Below, piece after piece: positions 1 to 7,361 of a stretch of DNA of 11,001 nt. Position numbers and translations under genes: made by a program. Source of the stretch: Actinoplanes liguriensis. GTDB taxonomy: Bacteria > Actinomycetota > Actinomycetes > Mycobacteriales > Micromonosporaceae. The notes below the pieces were generated by a model. That model had not been told where the DNA came from. It ran no database searches and saw only the letters and a list, made by a program, of their open reading frames with translations. The stretch lies in assembly GCA_000715855.1 (NCBI GenBank), contig KL571236.1, positions 19,529 through 30,529 on the forward strand. The letters run 5' to 3'. Positions within the stretch are counted from its first letter, which is position 1, and each line of letters starts with the position of its first letter.

Positions 1-209
1 ACCGCGGCCCGCTCCTCGGCCAGCCAGTTCGGAACCTCGTCGTCGGCGGAGGAGGTGTCGCCGGCCGGCACCGCCGCCACGGTCGTCACGGACTCACCCG
101 CGTGACCGTGATCGTGGTGGTGGTGCCCGTGGTCGTGTCCATGCTCGTGATCGTGGTGATGTCCGTGGTCGTGGGCCACGGTCTGCAGGGATTCGGTCTC
201 GCTGCTCAT
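1..209 (-). CDS. His-rich N-terminus of protein downstream of sufU (partial; possibly SufT-like)
   Basis: Only the first ~69 codons are in the window; the frame stays open to the left edge. The ATG overlaps the sufU stop by 4 nt (ATGA) and has a near-perfect Shine-Dalgarno, so this is a real, translationally coupled gene of the suf operon. Residues 13-36 hold 15 histidines interleaved with Asp, Glu and Gly, typical of a flexible site for Ni, Zn, Co, Fe or Cu. After it come an acidic/Ser/Thr/Ala linker and an Asn-Trp-Leu-Ala-Glu-Glu stretch. No conserved domain is reached. In actinobacteria the gene after sufU is usually a DUF59/SufT (PaaD-like) Fe-S assembly factor, so a SufT with an added metal-binding tail is the leading guess from position alone. 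A metal chaperone or transporter is also possible. The gene is well supported; its identity is not. Confidence 0.75.
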   Translation of the reverse strand, partial: MSSETESLQTVAHDHGHHHDHEHGHDHGHHHHDHGHAGESVTTVAAVPAGDTSSADDEVPNWLAEERAA

Positions 210-658
210 GCCTTCACCTCCGGGCTCGCGCCCACCTCGACACCGGCGCGCGCCGCCGCGTCCTTGAATGCCATCCACGGGAGCAGGGCGCACTTCACCC
301 GGGCCGGGAACTTGGCCACACCGGCGAAAGCAATGCCGTCGCCGAGCACGTCCTCGTCCGGCTCGACGGCGCCACGGCTCTGCATCAGCTCCACGAACGC
401 GCGGTGGACCTCGGCGATGGTCGCCGAATCCTTGCCCTCGAGCAGCTCGTGCAGCACCGATGCGGAGGCCTGGCTGATCGAGCAGCCCAGGCCGTCATAC
501 GAAATATCGCTCATGTCCGCGTTGACCCGGACGGTGATCTCGTCGCCGCAGGTCGGGTTGACGTGGTGCGCCTCGCCGTCGAACTGCTCGCGCAGGCCAC
601 GCCCGTGGGGGTGCTTGTAGTGGTCCAGGATGATCTCCTGGTACAGACCGTCGAGCAT
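206..658 (-). CDS. sufU: SufU, zinc-dependent sulfurtransferase of the SUF system
   Basis: SufU accepts persulfide sulfur from SufS and passes it toward the SufBCD scaffold in the cytoplasm. The 150-residue length fits the family. The expected metal/sulfur ligands are present: C37 and D39 in PTCGDE, C59 in GLGCSISQAS, and C123 in RVKCALLPW. The long spacing between the second and third cysteines includes the insertion that separates SufU from IscU. The start at 658 is chosen because ATG shares its A with the sufS stop (TGATG), GGAAGGTG lies just upstream, and the N-terminus matches the usual Leu-Tyr-Gln-Glu-Ile-Ile-Leu-Asp-His-Tyr opening. A longer in-frame start at 775 would sit inside sufS and add a non-conserved leader. 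It lies directly after its sulfur donor gene sufS. Assignment is firm. Confidence 0.96.
   Translation of the reverse strand: MLDGLYQEIILDHYKHPHGRGLREQFDGEAHHVNPTCGDEITVRVNADMSDISYDGLGCSISQASASVLHELLEGKDSATIAEVHRAFVELMQSRGAVEPDEDVLGDGIAFAGVAKFPARVKCALLPWMAFKDAAARAGVEVGASPEVKA
214..221 (-). promoter_or_regulatory. Ribosome binding site for the His-rich gene
   Basis: GGAGGTGA on the minus strand lies 4 nt before the ATG at 209, inside the 3' end of sufU. It is one of the strongest Shine-Dalgarno matches in the window and fixes the start of the His-rich gene. Confidence 0.7.
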
Positions 659-1887
659 CAGCCGAACACCTTCCGCACCTGGTCGAGACCGCGCGCCAGG
701 GCGTCGATCTCCTCCGTGGTCGTGTAGAGGTAGAACGAGGCCCGGGTCATCGCCGGGACCGAGAACCGCTGGCACACCGGCCGGGCGCAGTGGTGGCCGA
801 CCCGCACCTCGACGCCGAGCGCATCCAGGACCTGCCCGACGTCATGAGGGTGTACCCCGTCGACACCGAACGACACCGTGCCACCCCGGCTGACGGGTGA
901 GGCCGGGCCGTAGATGCGGACGCCGGGGACCGCCGCGAGCTGCTCCAGCGCGTACGCCGTGATCTCCTGCTCGTGGCGGTGGATCTCGTCCATGCCGATG
1001 CCGGTGAGGTAGTCGACCGCCGCCCCGAGCCCGATCGCCTCGGTGATCGGCGGGGTGCCGGCCTCGAAGCGGGCCGGCGGCGGCGCATACGTCGTCTTCC
1101 CCATCGTCACGGTCTCGATCATCGAGCCGCCGGCCAGGAACGGCGGCATCTCGGAGAGCAGGCCGAACCGGCCCCAGAGAACGCCGATGCCGGTCGGGCC
1201 GAGCATCTTGTGACCGGTGAACGCGATGAAGTCCACGCCCAGCGCCCGCACGTCGACCGCGAAGTGCGGCACCGACTGCGAGGCGTCCAGCATGACCAGC
1301 GCGCCGACCTGACGGGCCCGCTCGACCAGCCGCGCCGGGTCGTTGATCGTGCCGAGCACGTTGGACATGTGCGCGACCGAGACCAGCTTCGTCCGCTCGT
1401 TGACCAGCTCGTCGAGCTGGGACTCGTCGAGGCGGCCCTCGTCGGTGATGCCGAACCAGCGCAGGGTCGCGCCGGTCCGCTCGCAGAGCAGCTGCCACGG
1501 CACCAGGTTCGAGTGGTGCTCCATCTCGGAGATCACGATCTCGTCGCCCTCCTTCAGGGCGAGGAACTGCCCTGCGGAGTGCGCGACCAGGTTGATCGCC
1601 TCGGTGGAGTTCTTGGTGAAGATCACTTCATCGGGGCTGCCCGCACCGATGAAGCTCGCGATCCTCGCCCGCGCGCCCTCGTACATCTCGGTCGACTCGG
1701 TGCCCAGGGTGTGCACCGAGCGCGACACGTTGCCGTTGTGCCTCTCCTGGTGCGCGCGCATGACGTCGAGCACCTGCACCGGCTTCTGCGAGGTGTTGGC
1801 GCTGTCCAGGTAGACCAGCGGGTGGCCGTTCACCTCCCGCTCGAAGATCGGGAAGTCCTTGCGCACCCGCGCGACGTCGAAGCTCAT
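658..1887 (-). CDS. sufS: SufS, PLP-dependent cysteine desulfurase (class V aminotransferase fold)
   Basis: SufS converts L-cysteine to L-alanine and holds the sulfur as an enzyme persulfide, the sulfur source for Fe-S cluster assembly. At 409 residues it has normal family length. Visible landmarks are the cofactor-stacking region EMEHHSN (H124/H125), D201 and Q204 in LDASQS, the Schiff-base lysine K227 in FTGHKMLGPTG, and the active-site cysteine C367 in RVGHHCARP. The short, structured loop around C367 is the group II (SufS) form, not the IscS/NifS form. The ATG at 1887 follows AGGGG by about 6 nt and lies 8 nt past the sufC stop. It overlaps sufU by 1 nt, in keeping with SufS-SufU pairing. 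Nothing is missing or broken. Confidence 0.97.
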   Translation of the reverse strand: MSFDVARVRKDFPIFEREVNGHPLVYLDSANTSQKPVQVLDVMRAHQERHNGNVSRSVHTLGTESTEMYEGARARIASFIGAGSPDEVIFTKNSTEAINLVAHSAGQFLALKEGDEIVISEMEHHSNLVPWQLLCERTGATLRWFGITDEGRLDESQLDELVNERTKLVSVAHMSNVLGTINDPARLVERARQVGALVMLDASQSVPHFAVDVRALGVDFIAFTGHKMLGPTGIGVLWGRFGLLSEMPPFLAGGSMIETVTMGKTTYAPPPARFEAGTPPITEAIGLGAAVDYLTGIGMDEIHRHEQEITAYALEQLAAVPGVRIYGPASPVSRGGTVSFGVDGVHPHDVGQVLDALGVEVRVGHHCARPVCQRFSVPAMTRASFYLYTTTEEIDALARGLDQVRKVFG

Positions 1888-1895
1888 CTTTACCC

Positions 1896-2654
1896 CTAGG
1901 CCTTGGCGAGGAACTTCTCGTAGCCGGACACCTCGAGCTCCTCGGCCAGCTCCGAGCCACCCTCCTCGACGATCTTGCCGCCGACGAAGACGTGCACGAA
2001 GTCCGGCTTGATGTAGCGCAGGATCCGCGTGTAGTGGGTGATCAGCAGAAAGCCGGTCTCGCCGGTCTCGCGGACCCGGTTGACGCCCTCGCTGACCACC
2101 CGCAGCGCGTCGATGTCCAGGCCGGAGTCGGTCTCGTCGAGGATCGCCATCTTCGGCTTGAGCAGCTCGAGCTGCATGATCTCGTGCCGCTTCTTCTCAC
2201 CGCCGGAGAAGCCCTCGTTGACGTTGCGCTGCGCGAACGCCGGGTCCATCTGCAGCTTCTCCATGGCGCCGCGCAGCTCGCCGGCCCACGTCCGCAGCTT
2301 GGGCGCCTCGCCGTCGATCGCGGTCTTCGCCGTACGCAGGAAGTTCGCCACCGAGACGCCGGGGACCTCGACGGGATACTGCATCGCGAGGAAGAGGCCG
2401 GCGCGGGCGCGCTCGTCGACGGTCAGGGCGAGCACGTCCTGCCCGTCGAGAGTCACCGAGCCGCCGGTGATCTCGTACTTCGGGTGGCCGGCGATGGAGT
2501 AGGCGAGCGTCGACTTGCCGGAGCCGTTCGGGCCCATGATGGCGTGCGTCTCGCCCGACTTGATGGTGAGGTCGACCCCGGCGAGGATCGGCTTCAGCTC
2601 GCCATCCGGCAGCTTCACCGAAACCTGCAGGTCGCGGATCTCCAGGGTGCTCAC
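1896..2654 (-). CDS. sufC: SufC, ABC-type ATPase of the SufBCD scaffold
   Basis: SufC is the cytoplasmic ATPase that drives conformational change in the SufB-SufD heterodimer during cluster assembly. It is not a transporter subunit. The 252-residue protein has a full ABC nucleotide-binding domain: Walker A GPNGSGKST (41-49, K47), Q-loop Q92, signature FSGGEKKR (149-156), Walker B ending in D173-E174, and switch histidine H207. The SufC-specific phrase after Walker B, ETDSGLDIDAL, is present. The start is GTG at 2654, which overlaps the stop of the upstream Rieske gene by 4 nt (GTGA) with GGAG about 8 nt upstream. It sits between the Rieske gene and sufS in the operon. Assignment is firm. Confidence 0.97.
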   Translation of the reverse strand: MSTLEIRDLQVSVKLPDGELKPILAGVDLTIKSGETHAIMGPNGSGKSTLAYSIAGHPKYEITGGSVTLDGQDVLALTVDERARAGLFLAMQYPVEVPGVSVANFLRTAKTAIDGEAPKLRTWAGELRGAMEKLQMDPAFAQRNVNEGFSGGEKKRHEIMQLELLKPKMAILDETDSGLDIDALRVVSEGVNRVRETGETGFLLITHYTRILRYIKPDFVHVFVGGKIVEEGGSELAEELEVSGYEKFLAKA

Positions 2655-2983
2655 GGGTTTACTCCATTGCTCGTCTGTGTCGAAACGTAGATGTCTCCGT
2701 CGCGGATCTCGACGGGGTAGACCGCCACCGGGTCGATGGCGGGCGGACCGGAGGGCTCACCGGTACGCAGGTCGAAGCGCGAGCCGTGCAGCCAGCACTC
2801 CAGGGTGCAGCCGTCGACCTCGCCCTCGGAGAGCGCCACCGAGGCGTGGCTGCACTCATCGCGTACCGCGTAGAAGTTGTCGTCGTCGGCGTGCACGATC
2901 GCGACCTCGACACCGTCGACCTCCACCTGGAGGGCGGTGCCTTTCGCGATGTCCGACACCGGCCCGACGTTCTCGAAAGCCAT
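2651..2983 (-). CDS. Rieske-type [2Fe-2S] ferredoxin encoded within the suf operon
   Basis: This is a small soluble Rieske protein of 110 residues with no signal peptide or membrane segment, like the ferredoxin components of ring-hydroxylating dioxygenases. The [2Fe-2S] ligands are C44 and H46 (CSH) and C63 and H66 (CWLH), each pair followed by the expected Gly/Ser and aromatic residues; C59 is an extra cysteine. It overlaps the sufD stop by 1 nt (TAATG) and the sufC start by 4 nt, so it is co-translated with SUF genes. No oxygenase or reductase gene is nearby, so a catabolic role is unlikely. A role in electron supply or as a SUF client is inferred from position. Rieske genes at this position are common in actinomycetes and are often annotated as dioxygenase ferredoxin subunits. 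Confidence 0.92.
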   Translation of the reverse strand: MAFENVGPVSDIAKGTALQVEVDGVEVAIVHADDDNFYAVRDECSHASVALSEGEVDGCTLECWLHGSRFDLRTGEPSGPPAIDPVAVYPVEIRDGDIYVSTQTSNGVNP

Positions 2984-4110
2984 TAAGCCCCGGCCTCCAC
3001 CAGCCGGGCCTCGATGGCGTCGCCCAGGCGCTCGCGCAGCTCCTCGACCGGGATCTTGTTGATCAGCTCGGCGAAGAAGCCACGCACGACCAGCTTGCGC
3101 GCCTCGCTCTCCGGGATGCCGCGGGCCATCAGGTAGAAGAGCTGCTCGTCGTCGAAACGACCGGTGGCGCTCGCGTGCCCGGCCCCGGCCACCTCGCCGG
3201 TCTCGATTTCCAGATTTGGTACGGAGTCAGCCCGCGCCCCGTCGGTCAGGACGAGGTTCCGGTTGATCTCGTACGTGTCCGTGCCGGTGGCAGTCGCCCG
3301 GATCAGCACGTCGCCGACCCAGACCGTGTGCGCGGACGCGCCCTGCAGCGCGCCGCGGTAGCCCACGTAGCTGCGGCAGTCCGGCACCGAGTGGTCGACC
3401 AGCTGGCGGTGCTCCTGGTGCTGGCCGGCGTCGGCGAAGTACAGCCCCCACAGCTCGGCGTCGCCGCCGCGCCCGGTGTACTCCACGCTGGTGAACTGGC
3501 GGACCAGGTCACCGCCGAGCGTGACCTGCACGTGCTGGACGCGGGCGTCCTTGCCGACCCGGAACTTCACGTGCTGCGCCTGCACGGCGTCGCTCGCCCA
3601 GTCGGCCACCGTCACGAAGGTGAGCTGGGCGCTGTCGCCGATGATCACCTCGATGTTGTCGGCCAGGGTGACCGTGCCGGTCTGCTCCAGCACGACCGTG
3701 GCCTTGGCGAAGTTGCCGACCTTGACCACGGTGCGCGCGGCCGCGGCCTCGCCGCCCTTGCCGACCAGGTGGATCACGGCCGCCTCGGTGGGCTCGGCCT
3801 CGGCCGCCACCTCGATCACGGTGACGCCGGCGGCCGAGCCGTACGCGAGCGCGCTGATCCGGTCGAACGGGGTGAGCACCGGGTCGACGTCGTCGGCGTT
3901 GGACACCGTCACCCCGGCGGGCAGGTCGTCGTGCTCCACCGCCGGGGCCGCGCCAGACAGCGACGTGGCCTTGACCAGGTCACCCAGGCGCTTGAGGGGG
4001 GTGAAACGCCACTCCTCCTCCAGGCCGTTGAGGGCCGGGAAGTCGGCGACGTCGAAGGAGCGCAGCACCTGCGACTTGGTGCTCGGCGGGGCGATGGCCT
4101 CGGTAGTCAT
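2983..4110 (-). CDS. sufD: SufD, Fe-S cluster assembly scaffold subunit
   Basis: SufD pairs with SufB on a SufC dimer to form the cytoplasmic SufBC2D scaffold and is linked to iron entry. The protein has 375 residues, the usual length. The middle is the beta-helix typical of SufB/SufD. The conserved C-terminal part contains AGQHQEHRQLVDH (228-240), the cysteine in PDCRSYVGYRG, and H312 in GAGHASATG, which matches the functional interface histidine of E. coli SufD (H360). The same frame is open upstream into sufB, giving a spurious 569-residue reading. The ATG at 4110 is chosen because AAGGAAGA lies just before it, it lies past the sufB stop, and it gives the normal N-terminus. The 38-nt gap to sufB is the largest inside the operon. 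The stop overlaps the Rieske start by 1 nt. Confidence 0.96.
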   Translation of the reverse strand: MTTEAIAPPSTKSQVLRSFDVADFPALNGLEEEWRFTPLKRLGDLVKATSLSGAAPAVEHDDLPAGVTVSNADDVDPVLTPFDRISALAYGSAAGVTVIEVAAEAEPTEAAVIHLVGKGGEAAAARTVVKVGNFAKATVVLEQTGTVTLADNIEVIIGDSAQLTFVTVADWASDAVQAQHVKFRVGKDARVQHVQVTLGGDLVRQFTSVEYTGRGGDAELWGLYFADAGQHQEHRQLVDHSVPDCRSYVGYRGALQGASAHTVWVGDVLIRATATGTDTYEINRNLVLTDGARADSVPNLEIETGEVAGAGHASATGRFDDEQLFYLMARGIPESEARKLVVRGFFAELINKIPVEELRERLGDAIEARLVEAGA

Positions 4111-4111
4111 T

Positions 4112-4119
4112 TCTTCCTT
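4112..4119 (-). promoter_or_regulatory. Ribosome binding site for sufD
   Basis: AAGGAAGA just before the ATG at 4110 selects the sufD start over the longer open frame that reaches back into sufB. Confidence 0.55.
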
Positions 4120-4148
4120 AGTCAGCTTCTTTGCGACGGCCGGGCTGA

Positions 4149-5570
4149 TTAACCCACGGCCCCTTCCATCTGCAGCTCGATCAGGCGGTTCAGCTCCAGG
4201 GCGTACTCCATGGGGAGTTCCTTGGCGATCGGCTCGATGAAGCCACGCACGATCATGGCCATCGCCTCGTCCTCGGTCAGACCGCGGCTCATCAGGTAGA
4301 AGAGCTGGTCCTCGCTGACCTTGGAGACGGTCGCCTCGTGGCCCATGTTCACGTCGTCCTCGCGGATGTCCACGTACGGGTACGTGTCCGAGCGGGAGAT
4401 CGTGTCGACCAGCAGCGCGTCGCACTTGACCGTGCTCTTGGAGTGCGCGGAGCCCTCCAGGACCTGGACCAGACCGCGGTACGACGTACGCCCGCCGCCC
4501 CGCGCGATCGACTTGGAGATGATCGTCGAGGAGGTGTGCGGCGCGGCGTGCACCATCTTGGCGCCCGAGTCCTGGTGCTGGCCGGCACCGGCCATCGCGA
4601 TCGACAGCACCTCGCCCTTGGCGTGCGGGCCGGTCATGTAGACCGCCGGGTACTTCATGGTCACCTTGGAGCCGATGTTGCCGTCGACCCACTCCATGGT
4701 CGCGCCCTCTTCGCAGGTGGCGCGCTTGGTGACCAGGTTGTAGACGTTGTTCGACCAGTTCTGGATGGTCGTGTAGCGCACCCGGGCGTTCTTCTTCACG
4801 ACGATCTCGACGACCGCGGAGTGCAGCGAGTCGGAGGAGTAGATCGGCGCCGTGCAGCCCTCGACGTAGTGCACGTAGCTGCCCTCGTCGGCGATGATCA
4901 GGGTCCGCTCGAACTGGCCCATGTTCTCCGTGTTGATCCGGAAGTAGGCCTGCAGCGGGATGTCGACGTGCACACCCTTCGGCACGTAGATGAACGAGCC
5001 GCCGGACCAGGTCGCGGTGTTCAGCGCGGCGAACTTGTTGTCGCCGACCGGGATCACCGTGCCGAAGTACTCCTTGAAGACGTCCTCGTGCTCGCGGAGG
5101 GCCGTGTCGGTGTCCAGGAACAGGACGCCCTGGGCCTCCAGGTCCTCACGGATCGCGTGGTAGACGACCTCGGACTCGTACTGCGCGGCGACGCCGGCGA
5201 CCAGGCGCTGCTTCTCCGCCTCAGGGATGCCGAGCTTGTCGTACGTCGCCTTGATGTCCTCCGGCAGGTCCTCCCAGGAAGCGGCCTGCTTCTCGGTGGA
5301 CCGGACGAAGTACTTGATGTTCTGGAAGTCGATGCCGGTGAGGTCGGCGCCCCACGACGGCATCGGCTTGCGGCCGAACAGGCGCAGGCCCTTGAGACGC
5401 AGGTCCAGCATCCACTGCGGCTCGTTCTTCAGCGCGGAGATGTTGCGGACCACGGACTCGGACAGGCCACGCTGCGCGGTGGCACCGGCGACGTCGGCAT
5501 CGGCCCAGCCGTACTCGTACCTACCAAGAGCGGCCAGGTGCTCTTCCTGAGTGACGATCTGGTCAGTCAT
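4149..5570 (-). CDS. sufB: SufB, Fe-S cluster assembly scaffold subunit
   Basis: SufB is the main scaffold subunit on which the cluster is built with SufC and SufD. It is 473 residues long, the usual intein-free length; there is no intein, unlike mycobacterial SufB. The N-terminal segment [13 protein letters not shown] (53-65) and the beta-helix core with [13 protein letters not shown] (188-200) are typical. Toward the C-terminus C383 (KCDALLVD) and the pair H411-E412 (MGHEATVS) match the E. coli residues C405, H433 and E434 used in sulfur/cluster handling at the SufB-SufD interface. The terminal motif [11 protein letters not shown] is present. The ATG at 5570 overlaps the sufR stop by 4 nt (ATGA); a modest AGGACAG lies upstream, so translation probably depends partly on coupling to sufR. 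Confidence 0.97.
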   Translation of the reverse strand: MTDQIVTQEEHLAALGRYEYGWADADVAGATAQRGLSESVVRNISALKNEPQWMLDLRLKGLRLFGRKPMPSWGADLTGIDFQNIKYFVRSTEKQAASWEDLPEDIKATYDKLGIPEAEKQRLVAGVAAQYESEVVYHAIREDLEAQGVLFLDTDTALREHEDVFKEYFGTVIPVGDNKFAALNTATWSGGSFIYVPKGVHVDIPLQAYFRINTENMGQFERTLIIADEGSYVHYVEGCTAPIYSSDSLHSAVVEIVVKKNARVRYTTIQNWSNNVYNLVTKRATCEEGATMEWVDGNIGSKVTMKYPAVYMTGPHAKGEVLSIAMAGAGQHQDSGAKMVHAAPHTSSTIISKSIARGGGRTSYRGLVQVLEGSAHSKSTVKCDALLVDTISRSDTYPYVDIREDDVNMGHEATVSKVSEDQLFYLMSRGLTEDEAMAMIVRGFIEPIAKELPMEYALELNRLIELQMEGAVG

Positions 5571-6295
5571 GTATCTGTCCTAACCGTGATTGCGGCGGTT
5601 GTTACGGGCGCCGGACGGGCCGGGATGTGCGTGGTGCACACTCCGTCGCCGTGCGCGATGGTGGCGAGGCGCTGCACGTGAGTGCCGATGAGCCGGGAGA
5701 TGACTTCGGTCTCGGCGTCGCACAGCTGAGGGAACTCGGCAGCCACGTGGGCCACCGGGCAGTGGTGCTGGCACAACTGTCCGCCGGACGCGATCGTGGT
5801 CGCGCTGGCAGCGTAGCCCTCCGCGGTCAGCGCGTCGGCGAGCGCCTCCGCCCGGGCGATCGGGTCCGGCCCGGCCTCTTCGAGAGCGGCACGGCAGCGG
5901 TCCTCCAGCGCCTGGATCTGCGAACCGGCGAACGCGGTGACCGCCTCCGGCCCGTTGTGCTGGGCGATCCACCGCAGGGCCGCGGCGGCGATGTTGTCGT
6001 AGTGATGCGGAAGACTCTCCCGCGCGGCGGCGGTGAGCACGAACGCCTTGGCCGGGCGGCCACGGCCACGCGGGCCGGTGCGACGGACCTCCCGGGTCTC
6101 GACGAGCTGGTCGGCGAGCATCGCGTCGAGGTGCTTGCGGATCGCCGCCGGGCTCAGGCTCAGGCAGGCGCCGAGCTCGGCCGCGGTGGCCGCGCCACGC
6201 TCCAGCAGCAGCTGGGCGACCCGATCCCGGGTGCGGCCGTCCGACGCGGCGGCTGTTGCCACCGCACCGTCTCTCAGCTGCACCTGGGTTTTCAC
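5567..6295 (-). CDS. sufR: SufR, Fe-S-sensing repressor of the suf operon
   Basis: This is a DeoR/ArsR-like winged-helix regulator with a C-terminal cysteine domain. It represses suf genes when it carries a cluster. The DNA-binding part spans about residues 22-92, with a helix-turn-helix in [19 protein letters not shown] and a basic wing [12 protein letters not shown]. Cysteines C175 and C179 (CQHHC), C192 and C220 form the likely Fe-S site; C44 and C134 lie outside it. The GTG at 6295 is chosen (242 residues) because a good promoter ends 7 nt upstream, and it leaves a ~20-residue lead before the helix-turn-helix as in relatives. In-frame ATG 6352 and TTG 6379 would lie upstream of that promoter. 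Its stop overlaps sufB, so the repressor is co-expressed with its targets and probably autoregulated. Confidence 0.94.
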   Translation of the reverse strand: MKTQVQLRDGAVATAAASDGRTRDRVAQLLLERGAATAAELGACLSLSPAAIRKHLDAMLADQLVETREVRRTGPRGRGRPAKAFVLTAAARESLPHHYDNIAAAALRWIAQHNGPEAVTAFAGSQIQALEDRCRAALEEAGPDPIARAEALADALTAEGYAASATTIASGGQLCQHHCPVAHVAAEFPQLCDAETEVISRLIGTHVQRLATIAHGDGVCTTHIPARPAPVTTAAITVRTDT

Positions 6296-6331
6296 TACGC
6301 CAACGTTACGTATTTCATCCCGGGGCTGCAA
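6296..6331 (-). promoter_or_regulatory. Promoter of the sufR-sufB... operon, probably leaderless
   Basis: On the minus strand a -35-like TTGCAG (6331-6326), a 17-nt spacer and a -10-like TAACGT (6308-6303) are followed after 7 nt by the GTG of sufR. Spacing and boxes fit a housekeeping (HrdB-type) promoter. A transcription start at or next to the GTG would give a leaderless message, in line with the absence of a Shine-Dalgarno there. The small palindrome AACGTT (6302-6307) overlaps the -10 box and could be part of a repressor site. The promoter call is an inference from sequence only. Confidence 0.6.
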
Positions 6332-6340
6332 ACCGGTCCC

Positions 6341-6360
6341 CCGGTGATCCATCACACCGG
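6341..6360. promoter_or_regulatory. Palindrome in the sufR-ctaA divergent region (candidate operator)
   Basis: GTGAT-CC-ATCAC (6344-6355) is a perfect 5-bp inverted repeat with a 2-nt centre. It extends by four more pairs if two bases (AC at 6356-6357) are skipped. It lies 12 nt upstream of the proposed sufR -35 box and between the two divergent promoters. SufR is the natural candidate to bind, but no known SufR consensus was matched with certainty. Confidence 0.3.
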
Positions 6361-6364
6361 GCCT

Positions 6365-6394
6365 TTCTTTCAAGATCAATTTCGCGCGTACGAT
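6365..6394 (+). promoter_or_regulatory. Weak promoter candidate for ctaA
   Basis: TACGAT (6389-6394) is a good actinobacterial -10 match, but the -35 is poor (TTCTTT with an 18-nt spacer is the best seen). The -10 box contains the ATG at 6393. If the promoter is real, the first usable start is GTG 6402, again exactly 7 nt downstream, mirroring the sufR side. Confidence 0.35.
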
Positions 6395-7361
6395 GCCACG
6401 GGTGAAGTCCTTCGAGCCGCTCTACCGTCCGTTCGCCGCCTGGTTGCGCCCGCTGGCCCTCGCGTCACTGGTCGCCAACATCGCGCTGATCGTCACCGGC
6501 GCGGCCGTCCGGCTCACCGACTCCGGGCTCGGCTGCCCCACGTGGCCCAAGTGCACCGACGGGTCGTACACGACGACGTCCGCGATGGGCGTCCACGGCG
6601 TCATCGAGTTCGGCAACCGGCTCCTCACGTTCGTGCTGGCCGGGCTCGCCATCGCCTGCTTCCTCGGCGCCTTGGGCCGGCCGCGCCGCCGCTCGCTGGT
6701 CCGGCTCTCGATCGTCGTCGGGCTCGGCATCCCGATGCAGGGCGTGATGGGCGGCATCACCGTCCTCACCCACCTCAACCCGTGGGTCGTCGGGATGCAC
6801 TTCCTGCTGTCGATCGCGCTGATCACCCTGGCGTTCGCGTTCTGGCGCCGGATCGACGAGGGCGACGGCGCGCCCGTGCTCCTGGTCCCCGCCCCGATCC
6901 GCGCCCTGGCCGCGCTCACCACGCTGGCCAGTCTCGCCGTCGTCGCCGCGGGCGTGGTCGTCACCGGCAGCGGGCCGCACTCCGGCGACCGCGGCGCCAA
7001 ACGCAACGGCCTCGACCCGGCCGCGGTCTCCCAGGTCCACGCCGACCTGGTGTTCCTGCTGATCGGCCTCTCGGTCGCGCTGTGGTTCGCGCTCCGCGCC
7101 GTCCCGGCCCCGCCGGCCGCGGTCAGGGCCGCGCTGACACTCGTCGTGGTCGAGCTCGCGCAGGGCCTGATCGGCTTCGTGCAGTACTTCACGCACCTGC
7201 CGGTCCTTCTGGTCGCCGCCCACATGCTCGGCGCCGGCCTGGTCTGGACCGCGACGCTGGCCGTCCTCTGGTCCCTGCGCACCCGCCCGGTCACGGTGCC
7301 GGCCCCCGCACCGCCGATCCCGGCCGTGCAGCCGGTCGCCGAGTCGGCCCCGGCTCACTGA
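6393..7361 (+). CDS. ctaA: CtaA/COX15-type heme A synthase
   Basis: This membrane enzyme oxidises heme O to heme A for aa3-type cytochrome oxidase. It is 322 residues with about eight transmembrane helices in two homologous four-helix halves. The first external loop has the cysteine pair C48/C54 in GLGCPTWPKC. H68 and E72 follow in HGVIEFGNR, where Bacillus CtaA has His in place of N75. Other expected heme-ligand histidines are H136 (VGMHF), H216 (SQVHADL) and H277 (AAHMLGAG). A Pro/Ala-rich cytoplasmic tail ends the protein. No Shine-Dalgarno precedes ATG 6393 or GTG 6402; the ATG is listed as the outer limit, but GTG 6402 (319 residues) may be the true start of a leaderless message. Divergent from sufR; its stop overlaps the end of the convergent NACHT gene by 7 bp. 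Heme and Fe-S genes side by side suggest a shared iron/respiration theme. Confidence 0.94.
   Translation: MPRVKSFEPLYRPFAAWLRPLALASLVANIALIVTGAAVRLTDSGLGCPTWPKCTDGSYTTTSAMGVHGVIEFGNRLLTFVLAGLAIACFLGALGRPRRRSLVRLSIVVGLGIPMQGVMGGITVLTHLNPWVVGMHFLLSIALITLAFAFWRRIDEGDGAPVLLVPAPIRALAALTTLASLAVVAAGVVVTGSGPHSGDRGAKRNGLDPAAVSQVHADLVFLLIGLSVALWFALRAVPAPPAAVRAALTLVVVELAQGLIGFVQYFTHLPVLLVAAHMLGAGLVWTATLAVLWSLRTRPVTVPAPAPPIPAVQPVAESAPAH

Noticed and set aside
102..620. Plus-strand frame starting with a Val/Met/Ile-rich, membrane-like stretch
   Set aside because: The stretch is the reverse complement of the CAC/GAC-rich His tract on the minus strand; the rest is the antisense of sufU.
2515..4152. A 545-codon plus-strand frame over sufC, the Rieske gene and sufD
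   Set aside because: Arg/Pro/Ala/His-rich low-complexity translation with no domain; it runs across three clear minus-strand genes.
4111..4692. Upstream extension of the sufD frame into sufB
   Set aside because: The extension is out-of-frame sufB sequence; sufD has its own ATG and ribosome site at 4110-4119.
4149..5570. Intein in SufB
   Set aside because: The protein is 473 residues and continuous through the conserved blocks, so no intein is present.
6296..6379. Longer SufR starts at ATG 6352 or TTG 6379
   Set aside because: Both lie at or upstream of the -35 box of the best promoter and add residues not expected before the helix-turn-helix.
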